DNA from: Streptococcus mitis
GTDB lineage: Bacteria > Bacillota > Bacilli > Lactobacillales > Streptococcaceae
DNA length: 64,000 nt
Assembly (NCBI GenBank): GCA_001914195.1
Contig: MKYF01000042.1
Coordinates: 1 to 64,000 of the forward strand
Direction: 5' to 3'
Position 1 is the first letter of the stretch, and each line of letters begins with the position of its first letter. Of this stretch, positions 8,331 to 16,721 are shown in pieces. A program made the position numbers and the translations under genes. The notes beneath the pieces were generated by a model, which saw only the letters and a list, made by a program, of their open reading frames with translations, ran no database searches and had not been told where the DNA came from.

Positions 8331-9297
8331 CACACCCTTTATGATTGGTAATGTTGAGATTCCCAATCGTACCGTTTTAGCACCTATGGCTGGCGTGACC
8401 AACTCAGCCTTTCGTACTATCGCAAAAGAGCTCGGAGCTGGACTCGTTGTCATGGAAATGGTCTCCGACAAGGGAATCCAATACAACAACGAAAAAACCC
8501 TGCACATGCTTCATATCGATGAAGGCGAAAACCCTGTTTCTATCCAACTTTTTGGTAGTGATGAAGACAGCCTAGCACGTGCAGCAGAATTCATCCAAGA
8601 AAACACCAAGACCGATATCGTCGATATCAACATGGGCTGCCCAGTTAACAAAATCGTGAAGAACGAAGCTGGCGCTATGTGGCTCAAGGATCCAGATAAG
8701 ATTTACTCTATCATCAACAAGGTCCAATCTGTCCTTGATATCCCACTTACTGTAAAAATGCGCACTGGCTGGGCCGACCCATCTCTGGCAGTAGAAAATG
8801 CCCTCGCTGCTGAAGCTGCAGGCGTTTCTGCCCTCGCCATGCATGGCCGTACCCGCGAACAAATGTATACAGGTCATGCAGACCTTGAGACCTTACACGA
8901 CGTAGCTCAAGCTTTGACCAAGATTCCATTTATCGCAAATGGTGATATCCGTACGGTCCAAGAAGCCAAACAGCGTATCGAAGAAGTCGGGGCTGACGCT
9001 GTCATGATTGGTCGCGCTGCTATGGGAAATCCTTACCTCTTCAACCAAATCAACCATTACTTTGAAACAGGAGAAATCCTCCCTGATTTGACCTTTGAAG
9101 ACAAGATGAAAATCGCCTACGAACATTTGAAACGCTTGATTAACCTCAAAGGGGAAAACGTCGCAGTTCGTGAATTCCGTGGCCTCGCTCCTCACTACCT
9201 CCGTGGAACATCTGGCGCAGCCAAACTCCGTGGAGCTATTTCACAAGCTAGCACTCTGGCAGAGATTGAGGCTCTCTTGCAGTTGGATAAGGCTTAA
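8317..9297 (+). CDS. dus: tRNA-dihydrouridine synthase (DusB/NifR3 type)
   Basis: FMN/NADPH enzyme of 326 residues that reduces uridines in the tRNA D-loop. Signatures seen: VLAPMAGVTNSAFR near residue 20, DINMGCPVNKIVKNEAGAM near 100 including the catalytic Cys, VKMRTGW near 145, and a GRAAMGNP flavin-binding stretch. The start is the GTG at 8317, with GGAGG 9 bases upstream inside hslO; this gives the expected N-terminus VTNLNTPFMIGNVEIPNR. Translationally coupled to hslO by a 14-base overlap. Confidence 0.94.
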   Translation: MTNLNTPFMIGNVEIPNRTVLAPMAGVTNSAFRTIAKELGAGLVVMEMVSDKGIQYNNEKTLHMLHIDEGENPVSIQLFGSDEDSLARAAEFIQENTKTDIVDINMGCPVNKIVKNEAGAMWLKDPDKIYSIINKVQSVLDIPLTVKMRTGWADPSLAVENALAAEAAGVSALAMHGRTREQMYTGHADLETLHDVAQALTKIPFIANGDIRTVQEAKQRIEEVGADAVMIGRAAMGNPYLFNQINHYFETGEILPDLTFEDKMKIAYEHLKRLINLKGENVAVREFRGLAPHYLRGTSGAAKLRGAISQASTLAEIEALLQLDKA

Positions 9298-9298
9298 A

Positions 9299-9844
9299 AT
9301 GGTTCATACTGCTCTACTGGTTATCGATATGCAAAAAGCATTTGATAACCCTATCTGGGGAGAACGAAACAACCCTCAAGCTGAACATCAAGCGTTGAGG
9401 GTACTGGCATACTTTCGTAAACACGATCTTCCAGTCTTACATGTTCAACACATATCTGACAATCCCCAGTCGCAATTTCATAACAAACAAAATCAGGAGT
9501 TTAAAAGTGGATTTGAACCAGTTGCTTCCGAACCTGTCTTTCAAAAAACGGTTAATAGCGCCTTTATTGGAACAAATCTTGAAACATATTTACGAAAAAA
9601 TCAGATTTATCATTTAGTCGTTGTTGGTTTGACCCTGCCTCATTGTGTATCTACTACGACACGAATGGCAGCAAATCTTGGTTTTGAAGTCACTTTACTA
9701 GCAGATGCTACTGCCAGTTTTACCCTATCTAAAAAAAACGGTCAGGCCATCTCTCCTGAGACTATCCATGAGATTAATCTCCTTTCTCTACAAGATGAGT
9801 TTGCTCAAATTCTTACTACAGAAGAATTTTTAACCCAAGTATAA
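9299..9844 (+). CDS. Isochorismatase-family cysteine hydrolase
   Basis: 181 residues. The catalytic Asp-Lys-Cys triad is visible: LLVIDMQKAF (Asp10), VFQKTVNSAF (Lys near residue 82) and LPHCVSTTTRMA (Cys near 120). Members include nicotinamidases and other amidases; the substrate cannot be read from the sequence. The ATG begins one base after the dus stop codon, so the two are co-transcribed. In S. pneumoniae, as I recall, this position is followed by cbpA and the hk06/rr06 genes, which are missing here. A strong terminator follows. Confidence 0.88.
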   Translation: MVHTALLVIDMQKAFDNPIWGERNNPQAEHQALRVLAYFRKHDLPVLHVQHISDNPQSQFHNKQNQEFKSGFEPVASEPVFQKTVNSAFIGTNLETYLRKNQIYHLVVVGLTLPHCVSTTTRMAANLGFEVTLLADATASFTLSKKNGQAISPETIHEINLLSLQDEFAQILTTEEFLTQV

Positions 9845-9852
9845 ATATAAAA

Positions 9853-9886
9853 GAATCCGTCAACTCTTATTTGAGCTGACGGATTT
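9853..9886. terminator. Bidirectional terminator between hydrolase and lipoprotein genes
   Basis: Stem AATCCGTCA(A)CTC paired to GAG(C)TGACGGATT, followed by TTTCTTTTATT on the plus strand. The two flanking genes converge on it. Confidence 0.8.
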
Positions 9887-9920
9887 TCTTTTATTGTAAA
9901 TATTCAAATACTGAGGGTTG

Positions 9921-10598
9921 TTATTGATTCAAAGCAACACTGGAAACCTTACCATCTGCTCCTGTTGTAATCTGGATGACTCTCCCTCCACCGATTTTGG
10001 CATTATACTTGCCACCATCAAGAGTATAAGAGTAGCCTCTGATAGAGTAATTTTCTTTCTTTCCATCAGCAGATTCTACTGTAAATTGACCACCTGATGA
10101 AACTGTGATGGTTTCGCCATTTGCTCCCTTCCAGTTGCCTGCTGCTGCTGAGAAATCACCGTCTACCATGGCTAAAACACCCTTGTAGCGTTTATTCTGC
10201 TCTGCTTGCTTGTCTTGAAGTTTACGGTCAGTTGTTGGGTCATAGCTTGATTGGTTAGACTGGGCTTGAGGAGCCTGTTGAGTTGAAGGAGTCTGAGCAG
10301 GCGTTTGTTGACTAGCTGCCTGTTGATTAGACACCTCTTGACCTTGTCTTTGCTCTGGTGTTGGTGTTGCTACAGACTGGTCAGTAGACGCCTTGGCCTT
10401 TTCAGATGAAACTGAACTTGAGGACTTCTGAGTCTTGCTTTCTTTGCTAGCAGAAACTGCTTTAGAACCTGATGATTGGCTTGTCTTAACAGAACTGCTT
10501 ACTTGAGTTGTTTCCTTTTTATTTCCACAAGCTCCCAATAGCAAGGTAGAAGCCAATACAGTTGCTGCCATCAATTTGATATAGGTTTTCTTTTTCAT
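9921..10598 (-). CDS. Putative lipoprotein with Ser/Gln-rich linker
   Basis: 225 residues. The N-terminus has a lipoprotein signal peptide ending in the lipobox LLGAC (Cys near residue 24), so the protein should be anchored outside the membrane. Residues about 30-125 are a low-complexity Ser/Thr/Gln/Ala linker of the wall-spanning kind. The C-terminal part (GDFSAAAGNWKGANGETITV to the end) looks like a small beta-rich domain of the kind named DUF6287 in streptococcal lipoproteins; that family name is from memory. Start at 10598 has AAAGGAG upstream. A consensus promoter lies about 30-65 bases upstream and a possible competence box further up. Function unknown. Confidence 0.85.
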   Translation of the reverse strand: MKKKTYIKLMAATVLASTLLLGACGNKKETTQVSSSVKTSQSSGSKAVSASKESKTQKSSSSVSSEKAKASTDQSVATPTPEQRQGQEVSNQQAASQQTPAQTPSTQQAPQAQSNQSSYDPTTDRKLQDKQAEQNKRYKGVLAMVDGDFSAAAGNWKGANGETITVSSGGQFTVESADGKKENYSIRGYSYTLDGGKYNAKIGGGRVIQITTGADGKVSSVALNQ

Positions 10599-10637
10599 TT
10601 TTCTACTCCTTTGTAATGTTTTAGAAATATAAAGAAA

Positions 10638-10675
10638 TCTTTTTGTAATATAATTGTAACATTGCGTTTTAAACA
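10638..10675 (-). promoter_or_regulatory. SigA promoter of the lipoprotein gene
   Basis: On the minus strand TTGACA, a 17-base spacer and TACAAT form a near-consensus housekeeping promoter upstream of the lipoprotein start at 10598. Coordinates are approximate to a few bases. Confidence 0.7.
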
Positions 10676-10694
10676 TGTCAACAATTTATCTAAA

Positions 10695-10753
10695 CTATTT
10701 TAAAAATCTTAAATACTTTAGATACATTTACTCCTCCTACTCTTCTATTCGTA
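10695..10753 (-). promoter_or_regulatory. Candidate SigX (com) box with a 10-codon reading frame
   Basis: Minus strand: TACGAATA (10746-10753), preceded by T-rich sequence, then GGAGGAG (10731-10737) and ATG at 10727 opening the 10-codon frame MYLKYLRFLK followed by TAG. The octamer is identical to the late-competence box. It could drive this mini-frame and, by read-through, the lipoprotein gene. An 8-base match is expected by chance a few times in 64 kb, so this is a candidate only. Confidence 0.4.
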
Positions 10754-10836
10754 ATAAAATAGAAAAACAGGAGATTTTTCTATTAAAAATTTGAATTTGT
10801 TTTGTGTAATCGCTTAAAACTTTAAGTACAAAGGAA

Positions 10837-10842
10837 TATAAT
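10837..10842 (+). promoter_or_regulatory. -10 element of the broken small membrane gene
   Basis: TATAAT lies 34 bases before the ATG at 10876. The -35 region is weak. Confidence 0.4.
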
Positions 10843-10875
10843 AACATTGAAATAGAATATAGGAGGTGCATTCTT

Positions 10876-11106
10876 ATGCTAAATAAGTATTACAAGTATC
10901 TTCCTTGAGTGATTTTGGGAGCTTTCTGTTCTTATCAGTCTGCAGTTCGCTACGCTCAGACTACATTTGATTTATTTTACCTAATAACCATTTTTATGAT
11001 TGTAGATATAGCTTTATTGTACTTACATGAAACCTATTTAAAATATAAATACAAAGATTTATTCATTCGCATCATGAGCAATTCTAAGAAAAATAGCCAT
11101 CCCTAA
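10876..11106 (+). pseudogene. Small membrane protein gene interrupted by an in-frame TGA
   Basis: An AGGAGG site 9 bases upstream introduces ATG at 10876, which reads MLNKYYKYLP and then meets TGA at 10906-10908. The same frame continues for 65 more codons to 11106 with a hydrophobic segment (YLITIFMIVDIALLYL) and a basic tail. Restoring TGA to TGG (Trp) would give one 76-residue protein. The codon after the TGA is GTG, so re-initiation is conceivable, but there is no separate ribosome site. I do not recognise the family. Probably a recent nonsense mutation, or a sequencing error. Confidence 0.6.
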
Positions 11107-11147
11107 AACAGTCGCAACAGCAAATCAAACTAATAAAGGCAAATAAA

Positions 11148-11173
11148 GAGGTCGGGAACTTTGTCCCGACCTC
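11148..11173. terminator. Bidirectional terminator between small gene and clpC
   Basis: Perfect 10-bp stem GAGGTCGGGA / TCCCGACCTC with a 6-base loop. T-runs follow on both strands (GTTTTTA on the plus side, TTTATTT on the minus side). Confidence 0.85.
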
Positions 11174-11177
11174 GTTT

Positions 11178-13610
11178 TTATGCAATATCAAATTTTAACT
11201 GGCCTGCTTTAACACCAATCTTAAGTGTGCTGCCTGCCTCTAATTCTCCCTTGAGAAGAAGTTCTGCCAACTTGTCTTCCACTTCTGTTTGCAGGGTTCT
11301 GCGAAGTGGACGAGCCCCCATCTCTGGGTCATATCCTTGATTGGCCAACAATTTCAGTGCGGAAGTTTGTAATTTCAAGTCAATACCTTTTTCAGCCAAA
11401 CTTGCCACTAAAGGTTTGACCATAATTTTCACTACTTCCTGCATATGGTCGCTAGACAGGCTATGGAAGACCACCTTTTCATCAATACGGTTGATAAACT
11501 CAGGTCTATAAGCTTTTTTCAGCTCTTCAAACATGCGTTTTTCCATATTTTCCTGGTCAAAACGAATGTCCTTAGCCCCAAATCCGACAGTCTTGTCATC
11601 CCGAAGGGCTGTCGCACCAAGGTTTGACGTCATGATGATAATGGTATTTGAAAAGTCAACCTTGCGTCCCTTGCTATCTGTCAAGACACCGTCATCCAAG
11701 ACTTGCAAGAGGACATTAAAGATATCTGGGTGGGCCTTCTCTACCTCGTCAAAGAGGAGAACGGAATAGGGTTTATTGCGAACCTTCTCAGTCAACTCCC
11801 CACCTTCTTCGTAGCCCACATAGCCCGGAGGAGCTCCGTTGAGACGGCTGGCTGCGAATTTCTCCATATACTCACTCATATCAAAGCGGATAAGAACTGA
11901 TTCGTCGTCAAAAAGAACTTCTGCCAGAGCCTTGGCTAATTCAGTTTTTCCGACACCCGTAGGTCCTAGGAACATAAAGGAGCCAATCGGACGCTTGTGA
12001 CTGCGAATCCCTGACTGATTGCGGCGAATGGCACGACTAATGCTTGAAACAGCTTGATCTTGACCGATGACACGTTTGTGCAATTCAGCTTCCAGATTCA
12101 GGTATTTCTTAGCATCAGTCTGAGTCAGTTTTTGGACTGGAATTCCTGACAAGCGACTCAAGGTAGTCAAAATATCAGACTCTGTCACCAAGTCTTTATA
12201 GACAGGCACTTCCTCTTCTTTTGCGATTAGCTGGGCTGCCTGTTTCCACTTGCCATCCATCAAGGCCTTGTCAGCTGGACTCAAACCTAAATCGTCTGCT
12301 TTTACATTCTTAGCCTTATTTTGCACTGTTGCTGCTGCTTCATCTAAGAGGTCGATAGCAGAGTCTGGCAAATGACGACTCGTCAAGTAACGATGGGCCA
12401 TCTTGACAGCTGTTTCAACCGCTTCATCTGTGATTTGCACACGGTGATGCTTCTCATAAGTCGCCTTCAAGCCTTGTAAAATGGTCATGCTGTCGGCCAC
12501 ACTTGGCTCTTCAATCGTTACTTTAGCGAATCGACGAGAAAGGGCCGCATCTTTTTCAATGTGTTTTTGGTACTCTTCCTGAGTTGTCGCACCAACCGTT
12601 CTCAAAGTTCCACGCGCCAAGGCTGGCTTCAAGATATTGGCCGCATCCAGAGTTGAGTCAATTCCACTCCCAGAACCCATGATGGTATGAAGTTCATCGA
12701 TAAAGAGAATGACTTGGCCATCTTCTTCAATATCCTTGATGATATTGTTCATGCGTTCTTCAAAGTCACCACGGAAGCGTGTCCCTGCCACGACATTCAT
12801 CAAATCAAGCTCTAACACGCGCATCTTAGCCATTTCCGCAGGCACGTCACCACTAGCAATACGCTGGGCAAGACCAAGTGCCAGAGCAGTTTTTCCGACA
12901 CCTGCATCCCCAACCAAGACAGGATTGTTCTTGGTCTTTCGACTCAAGATTTGAATCATACGTGAGATTTCCTTATCCCGACCGATGACTGGTTCCAACT
13001 TGCCAGAACGCGCTTGCTCTGTCAAATCATGCGTATAGTCCTCGAGACCACCGCTCGGAGTCTGCGGCATGCCCATCATATTAGCCATAGAATTTTGCTT
13101 GTCAGCTACTGTACGATGACGTTGGCGTAAAGCCTTGAGATCTTCACGAGTCCAGCCTGCACGTTCTTCTAGATTTCGACGTAGGGCAGCAATCTTGACC
13201 TGATCTTTCTTGTCTTCATAAGAAAAGCCAGCTCTCTCCAAGATACGAGTCGCCAAGGCATTGCCATCATGCAAAATCGCATAAAGGAGGTGCTCTGTCC
13301 CTAACACCTTAGCATGGACCACTGACGCTACATACTCTGCTTCGTCAAAAAGAACCTGCAAACGATGGGAGAACGGCAATTCCGTAAAGGTTTCATCCTG
13401 GCTATAGTCCGTTTCAGTCAGTTCCAAAGCGACTTCTTCTAAACGGTCCATCTCATATGGATAATCATTTAAAGTTGCCCCTGCCACACTATAACTGTGA
13501 TTGGACATGGCAATCAACAAGTGCCAAGACTCTAGGTAACGAGCTCCAAAATGGCTAGCCACCATGTAGGCACTTTCGATACATTCATTCAATGCTTTTG
13601 AATAGTTCAT
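11178..13610 (-). CDS. clpC: ATP-dependent Clp protease ATPase ClpC
   Basis: Hsp100 unfoldase of 810 residues that feeds ClpP. Order: Clp N-terminal double repeat (residues 1-145), first AAA module with Walker A GDAGVGKTAL near 235, linker, second AAA module with GPTGVGKTEL near 545, and the C-terminal D2-small domain. It follows ctsR by one base, and the two form a CtsR-controlled operon. Normal length and no interruptions. Ends at a strong terminator. Confidence 0.97.
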   Translation of the reverse strand: MNYSKALNECIESAYMVASHFGARYLESWHLLIAMSNHSYSVAGATLNDYPYEMDRLEEVALELTETDYSQDETFTELPFSHRLQVLFDEAEYVASVVHAKVLGTEHLLYAILHDGNALATRILERAGFSYEDKKDQVKIAALRRNLEERAGWTREDLKALRQRHRTVADKQNSMANMMGMPQTPSGGLEDYTHDLTEQARSGKLEPVIGRDKEISRMIQILSRKTKNNPVLVGDAGVGKTALALGLAQRIASGDVPAEMAKMRVLELDLMNVVAGTRFRGDFEERMNNIIKDIEEDGQVILFIDELHTIMGSGSGIDSTLDAANILKPALARGTLRTVGATTQEEYQKHIEKDAALSRRFAKVTIEEPSVADSMTILQGLKATYEKHHRVQITDEAVETAVKMAHRYLTSRHLPDSAIDLLDEAAATVQNKAKNVKADDLGLSPADKALMDGKWKQAAQLIAKEEEVPVYKDLVTESDILTTLSRLSGIPVQKLTQTDAKKYLNLEAELHKRVIGQDQAVSSISRAIRRNQSGIRSHKRPIGSFMFLGPTGVGKTELAKALAEVLFDDESVLIRFDMSEYMEKFAASRLNGAPPGYVGYEEGGELTEKVRNKPYSVLLFDEVEKAHPDIFNVLLQVLDDGVLTDSKGRKVDFSNTIIIMTSNLGATALRDDKTVGFGAKDIRFDQENMEKRMFEELKKAYRPEFINRIDEKVVFHSLSSDHMQEVVKIMVKPLVASLAEKGIDLKLQTSALKLLANQGYDPEMGARPLRRTLQTEVEDKLAELLLKGELEAGSTLKIGVKAGQLKFDIA

Positions 13611-13611
13611 C

Positions 13612-14070
13612 TTACTTCCCTTTTCTATCTACCTCTTGTATGACCTGTCGTAGCATGTTTGCTCGAACAACTGGAGCTTCTTCTCCTAGAATACGATCCA
13701 AAGCTACTGATACTAGCAAATTCATCTCCTGCTTGGTCATCAATTCCTGCTCAACCAAAAGCTGGAGAATATCCTCATAAATTTCTTGACTGACCCGCTC
13801 ACCAATTGAGTAAAGCAGCTCCCTGAGCATTTCATGATGACTAGAAAACTCAATCCGTCCTATACGAATGTAGCCTCCGCCACCACGCTTACTTTCAACC
13901 AAGTAGCCTCTACTTTCCGTAAAGCGTGTCTTGATCACATAGTTAATCTGACTAGGAACAACCTGAAAAGTATCGGCCAACTGACTCCGTTGCAACTCCA
14001 CAATACCAGATTGATCTAAAATCGCCTTGATGTAGGCCTCAATATGATCCGATGTATTTTTAAATCTCAT
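13612..14070 (-). CDS. ctsR: Transcriptional repressor CtsR
   Basis: 152 residues; class III heat-shock repressor acting as a dimer on clp genes. The N-terminal winged helix region (QLADTFQVVPSQINYVIKTRFT) is followed by the glycine-rich wing ESKRGGGGYIRIGRI, the thermosensing tip of the family. First gene of ctsR-clpC. Its own promoter carries a CtsR operator, so it is autoregulated. No mcsA or mcsB genes are present, as is normal in streptococci. Confidence 0.96.
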   Translation of the reverse strand: MRFKNTSDHIEAYIKAILDQSGIVELQRSQLADTFQVVPSQINYVIKTRFTESRGYLVESKRGGGGYIRIGRIEFSSHHEMLRELLYSIGERVSQEIYEDILQLLVEQELMTKQEMNLLVSVALDRILGEEAPVVRANMLRQVIQEVDRKGK

Positions 14071-14093
14071 TACAAACCCACCTCTCTTTAAAC

Positions 14094-14116
14094 CTTGACT
14101 ATCTTTGACTATTATA
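14094..14116 (-). promoter_or_regulatory. ctsR-clpC promoter with CtsR operator
   Basis: On the minus strand TATAAT (14111-14116) is followed at once by AGTCAAAGATAGTCAAG (14094-14110), a direct heptad repeat of the form (A/G)GTCAAA-NNN-(A/G)GTCAA. Binding there would block transcript initiation. Confidence 0.85.
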
Positions 14117-14140
14117 CCGAAATTTTCTCATTTTTAAAAG

Positions 14141-14186
14141 AAAAAGGGCGCTGGTAAAGGATAATCTTCACCAACTCCCTCTTTTT
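14141..14186 (-). terminator. Terminator of the thiamine transporter operon
   Basis: Imperfect hairpin on the minus strand (AAAAAGAGGGAGTTGGT with ACCAGCGCCCTTTTT) followed by CTTTT, just after the ABC ATPase gene. Confidence 0.6.
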
Positions 14187-14915
14187 CTACTTATCTAAGC
14201 CTAATTCTGCTAAGATTTGACGTTTGTAGGCAATCTTTTGGACTTCCTTGTCCTCATCTCCAGACCAATCTAGTTTAATTTCTGAAACAATCTGCCCAGG
14301 GCGATTTTTCAATATATAGATGCGATCGCTGAGATTGAGGGCCTCCTCGATACTATGCGTGATGATCAAGGTTGTTAGCTGCAACTGCTTGTGAATCTCA
14401 AGGTACCAAGCGTGGAGTTCCATCTTAGTCATCTCATCCAAGGCGCTAAAGGCTTCATCTAAGAGAAAGAGCTTGTGCCCGAAAAGGTAAGTTCGGAGCA
14501 AGGCTACACGCTGACGCATCCCACCACTGAGTTCATGAGGATACTTGTCTCGTACAGCTGTCAACTGGAAGGTCGCAAGAATTTCATCCGCGCGGGCAAT
14601 GGCTTCCGCCTTATCCACCTTTTGAATCAAGAGGGGCAGAATGATATTACCAAGCACCGTCTTGTGCTCCAAGAGCAGATCCTTTTGCAACATATAACTC
14701 ACGCGCCCCTTGGGATTTTCTTCACCATCAAGGACAATTCTCCCTGACTGAACTTCTAAAATCCCAGCGATTAGGTTAAAGAGGGTGGTCTTTCCAACAC
14801 CACTTGGACCTAGGATAGAAACAACTTCTCCTGAAGTCACCTGCAGGTTGATGTCCTCTAAAATCCTATCTTGTCCGTAGGCATAACTGACGTGTTCTAG
14901 TCTTATTTCTGTCAT
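14187..14915 (-). CDS. thiZ: ABC transporter ATP-binding protein (thiamine precursor uptake)
   Basis: 242 residues. Walker A GPSGVGKTT near residue 36, signature LSGGMRQRV near 125 and Walker B LFLLDEAFSALD near 149 make a complete ABC ATPase of the nitrate/taurine/HMP class. Its ATG overlaps the stop of the binding-protein gene (TAATG), so translation is coupled. The upstream TPP riboswitch indicates that the cargo is a thiamine precursor, probably hydroxymethylpyrimidine. The symbol follows ThiXYZ usage and is inferred from context. Confidence 0.85.
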   Translation of the reverse strand: MTEIRLEHVSYAYGQDRILEDINLQVTSGEVVSILGPSGVGKTTLFNLIAGILEVQSGRIVLDGEENPKGRVSYMLQKDLLLEHKTVLGNIILPLLIQKVDKAEAIARADEILATFQLTAVRDKYPHELSGGMRQRVALLRTYLFGHKLFLLDEAFSALDEMTKMELHAWYLEIHKQLQLTTLIITHSIEEALNLSDRIYILKNRPGQIVSEIKLDWSGDEDKEVQKIAYKRQILAELGLDK

Positions 14916-15922
14916 TATTTCACAAATTCGTTGGTGAAGCCTTTGTCTGTCAAGTCTTCTTTAAGGATACCATTTTCTTTATCCCATTTGTAGAAGGCAT
15001 TCCAGCGAGCTGCGTCAAATTGACCCCATTTTTCCTTGTCGCTTGCGTATTCTTTTGACAAGTATTTTTGAGATTCGATGACAAAGTCACGTTTTTCCTT
15101 GAGTTCAGGTGCATTTTTGATGAGGATATCAGCTGCTTCCTCTGGATGCTCCATGGCATATTGGTAACCTTTTTTGATAGCTTGGATGACTTTACGTGCT
15201 TCTTCTTTGTTATCTTTCAAATAGTCATTGTTGGCGATGATAACTGGTGAGTAGTAGTCAAATTCTTTAACGTAGTCTTTCAAGTACATGAAGTTAGCCT
15301 CTACACCTTGAGATTTGGCAAGGATACCATCCCATCCATAGTAGATCCATGCAGTATCAAATACTCCATTAGCAATCGGTGTGATAGAGTTTGAGTCGTT
15401 GTTTGGTACTTTTTCAACTTTTTCAAAATCTCCGCCTTGTGATTCTACCAAGGTTTTCAACATAGCAAGTTCAGTTGGGTCATTCCATGTCCCGTATTTC
15501 TTACCAACCAAGTCTTTTGGACTAGCTACATTGTCAGATTTACGAGAAATGATTCCTGATGTATTGTGTTCTACGATAGCTGCAACGGCAGTAATTCCTG
15601 CCCCTTTTTCCAATTTTTTAGCCATATAGTCTTGGAAATACACTGCAAATGGTGCCTTACCGTTAATAACCAAGTCAGAAGAACTTTCTTCTGGTGGCAA
15701 TTTCAAATCAACATCCACTCCAGCTTCTTTGAAATAACCTTTTTCCTTAGCCACATAAAGCCCTGTGTGGTTGGTATTTGGTGTCCAGTCTAGGATAAAG
15801 TCAATCTTCTTGAGTTCTGCCTCTTTGTTGTCTTTAGAAGCAGTTCCTTGACCACAGGCTACAAGCACAACAGCTACAAAAGCTGTCACAAGCGTTAAAA
15901 ATACTTTCCATGTTTTTTTCAT
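14915..15922 (-). CDS. thiY: Substrate-binding lipoprotein, NMT1/THI5-like
   Basis: 335 residues with a signal peptide and lipobox LVACG (Cys near residue 23). The body begins IDFILDWTPNTNHTGLYVAKEKGYF, characteristic of NMT1/THI5-like pyrimidine-precursor binding proteins. The start at 15922 has GAGGAAATC upstream; the in-frame extension to 15994 overlaps the permease gene and is unlikely. Extracytoplasmic receptor of the transporter. Cargo assignment as a thiamine pyrimidine precursor rests on family similarity and the riboswitch. Confidence 0.87.
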   Translation of the reverse strand: MKKTWKVFLTLVTAFVAVVLVACGQGTASKDNKEAELKKIDFILDWTPNTNHTGLYVAKEKGYFKEAGVDVDLKLPPEESSSDLVINGKAPFAVYFQDYMAKKLEKGAGITAVAAIVEHNTSGIISRKSDNVASPKDLVGKKYGTWNDPTELAMLKTLVESQGGDFEKVEKVPNNDSNSITPIANGVFDTAWIYYGWDGILAKSQGVEANFMYLKDYVKEFDYYSPVIIANNDYLKDNKEEARKVIQAIKKGYQYAMEHPEEAADILIKNAPELKEKRDFVIESQKYLSKEYASDKEKWGQFDAARWNAFYKWDKENGILKEDLTDKGFTNEFVK

Positions 15923-15959
15923 TTTGATTTCCTCTTTTCTTTTTTGAAACATTCTTATC

Positions 15960-16721
15960 TCACGAACGTTTCCATTTAATAACATATTTTTCACTAATAT
16001 CGACCAGCTTCATACCGAGAAGACTGATAATCGATACCAGAATAATAATAGCAAACATGGTATCATACTGAAACAGTTTCTTGGACTGAATCATGTAGAC
16101 ACCTAGACCCTCAAAGCCTCCCAACCACTCAGATACCACTGTTGTGATAAAGGCGTAAGAGACACTGACCCTCAGACCTGCATAAAAGTAAGGCAGACTG
16201 ACAGGAATTTTAAAATGCCAAAGGATTTGCCAATGCTTGGCCCGCATCAGACTAAACAAGGTCAGCATATCCTTGTCACAATGCCTAAAACCGTCCAAAA
16301 TGCTGACAATGATTGGAAAGGTTGTCGTCAAGATAATCAAGACAATCTTGGGCAAAATCCCATAACCTAGCCACAAGACCAGAATAGGGGCTATGGCAAT
16401 GGTCGGAATGGTCTGAACAACCACCATCATAGGGTAAATCAGGTCATTGAGCCAAGTCAAACTATCCATAAGTACAGCCATGAGACAGGCAATCAAGACT
16501 CCCAAAATCAGTCCCAATAAAGCCACTCTCAAGGTCGCCCAGCTATGGTGCCAGAGAAATTCTCTATCACGAACAAAGGCCTGGAGAATTTCAAGAGGTG
16601 TCGGCAGGATAAACTTGGGGAGAAGTTTAAGAAAACCTGCTAACTGCCAGATTGACAAGACTCCTAGAAAACCCAATAGACTAATGTGTCGTCTCAGTAT
16701 ACTTTTCAAGTTTCTCATCAA
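15960..16721 (-). CDS. thiX: ABC transporter permease (thiamine precursor uptake)
   Basis: 253 residues, about six membrane segments, of the SsuC/TauC/ThiX permease family. The cytoplasmic EAA-like loop is visible near residues 145-165 (DGFRHCDKDMLTLFSLMRAKHWQILWHFKIP). The proposed start overlaps the end of the thiamine-binding protein gene by 41 bases; the only nearby ribosome-like site (GGAGAG) is about 15 bases away, so the exact start is uncertain. Confidence 0.82.
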   Translation of the reverse strand: MMRNLKSILRRHISLLGFLGVLSIWQLAGFLKLLPKFILPTPLEILQAFVRDREFLWHHSWATLRVALLGLILGVLIACLMAVLMDSLTWLNDLIYPMMVVVQTIPTIAIAPILVLWLGYGILPKIVLIILTTTFPIIVSILDGFRHCDKDMLTLFSLMRAKHWQILWHFKIPVSLPYFYAGLRVSVSYAFITTVVSEWLGGFEGLGVYMIQSKKLFQYDTMFAIIILVSIISLLGMKLVDISEKYVIKWKRS

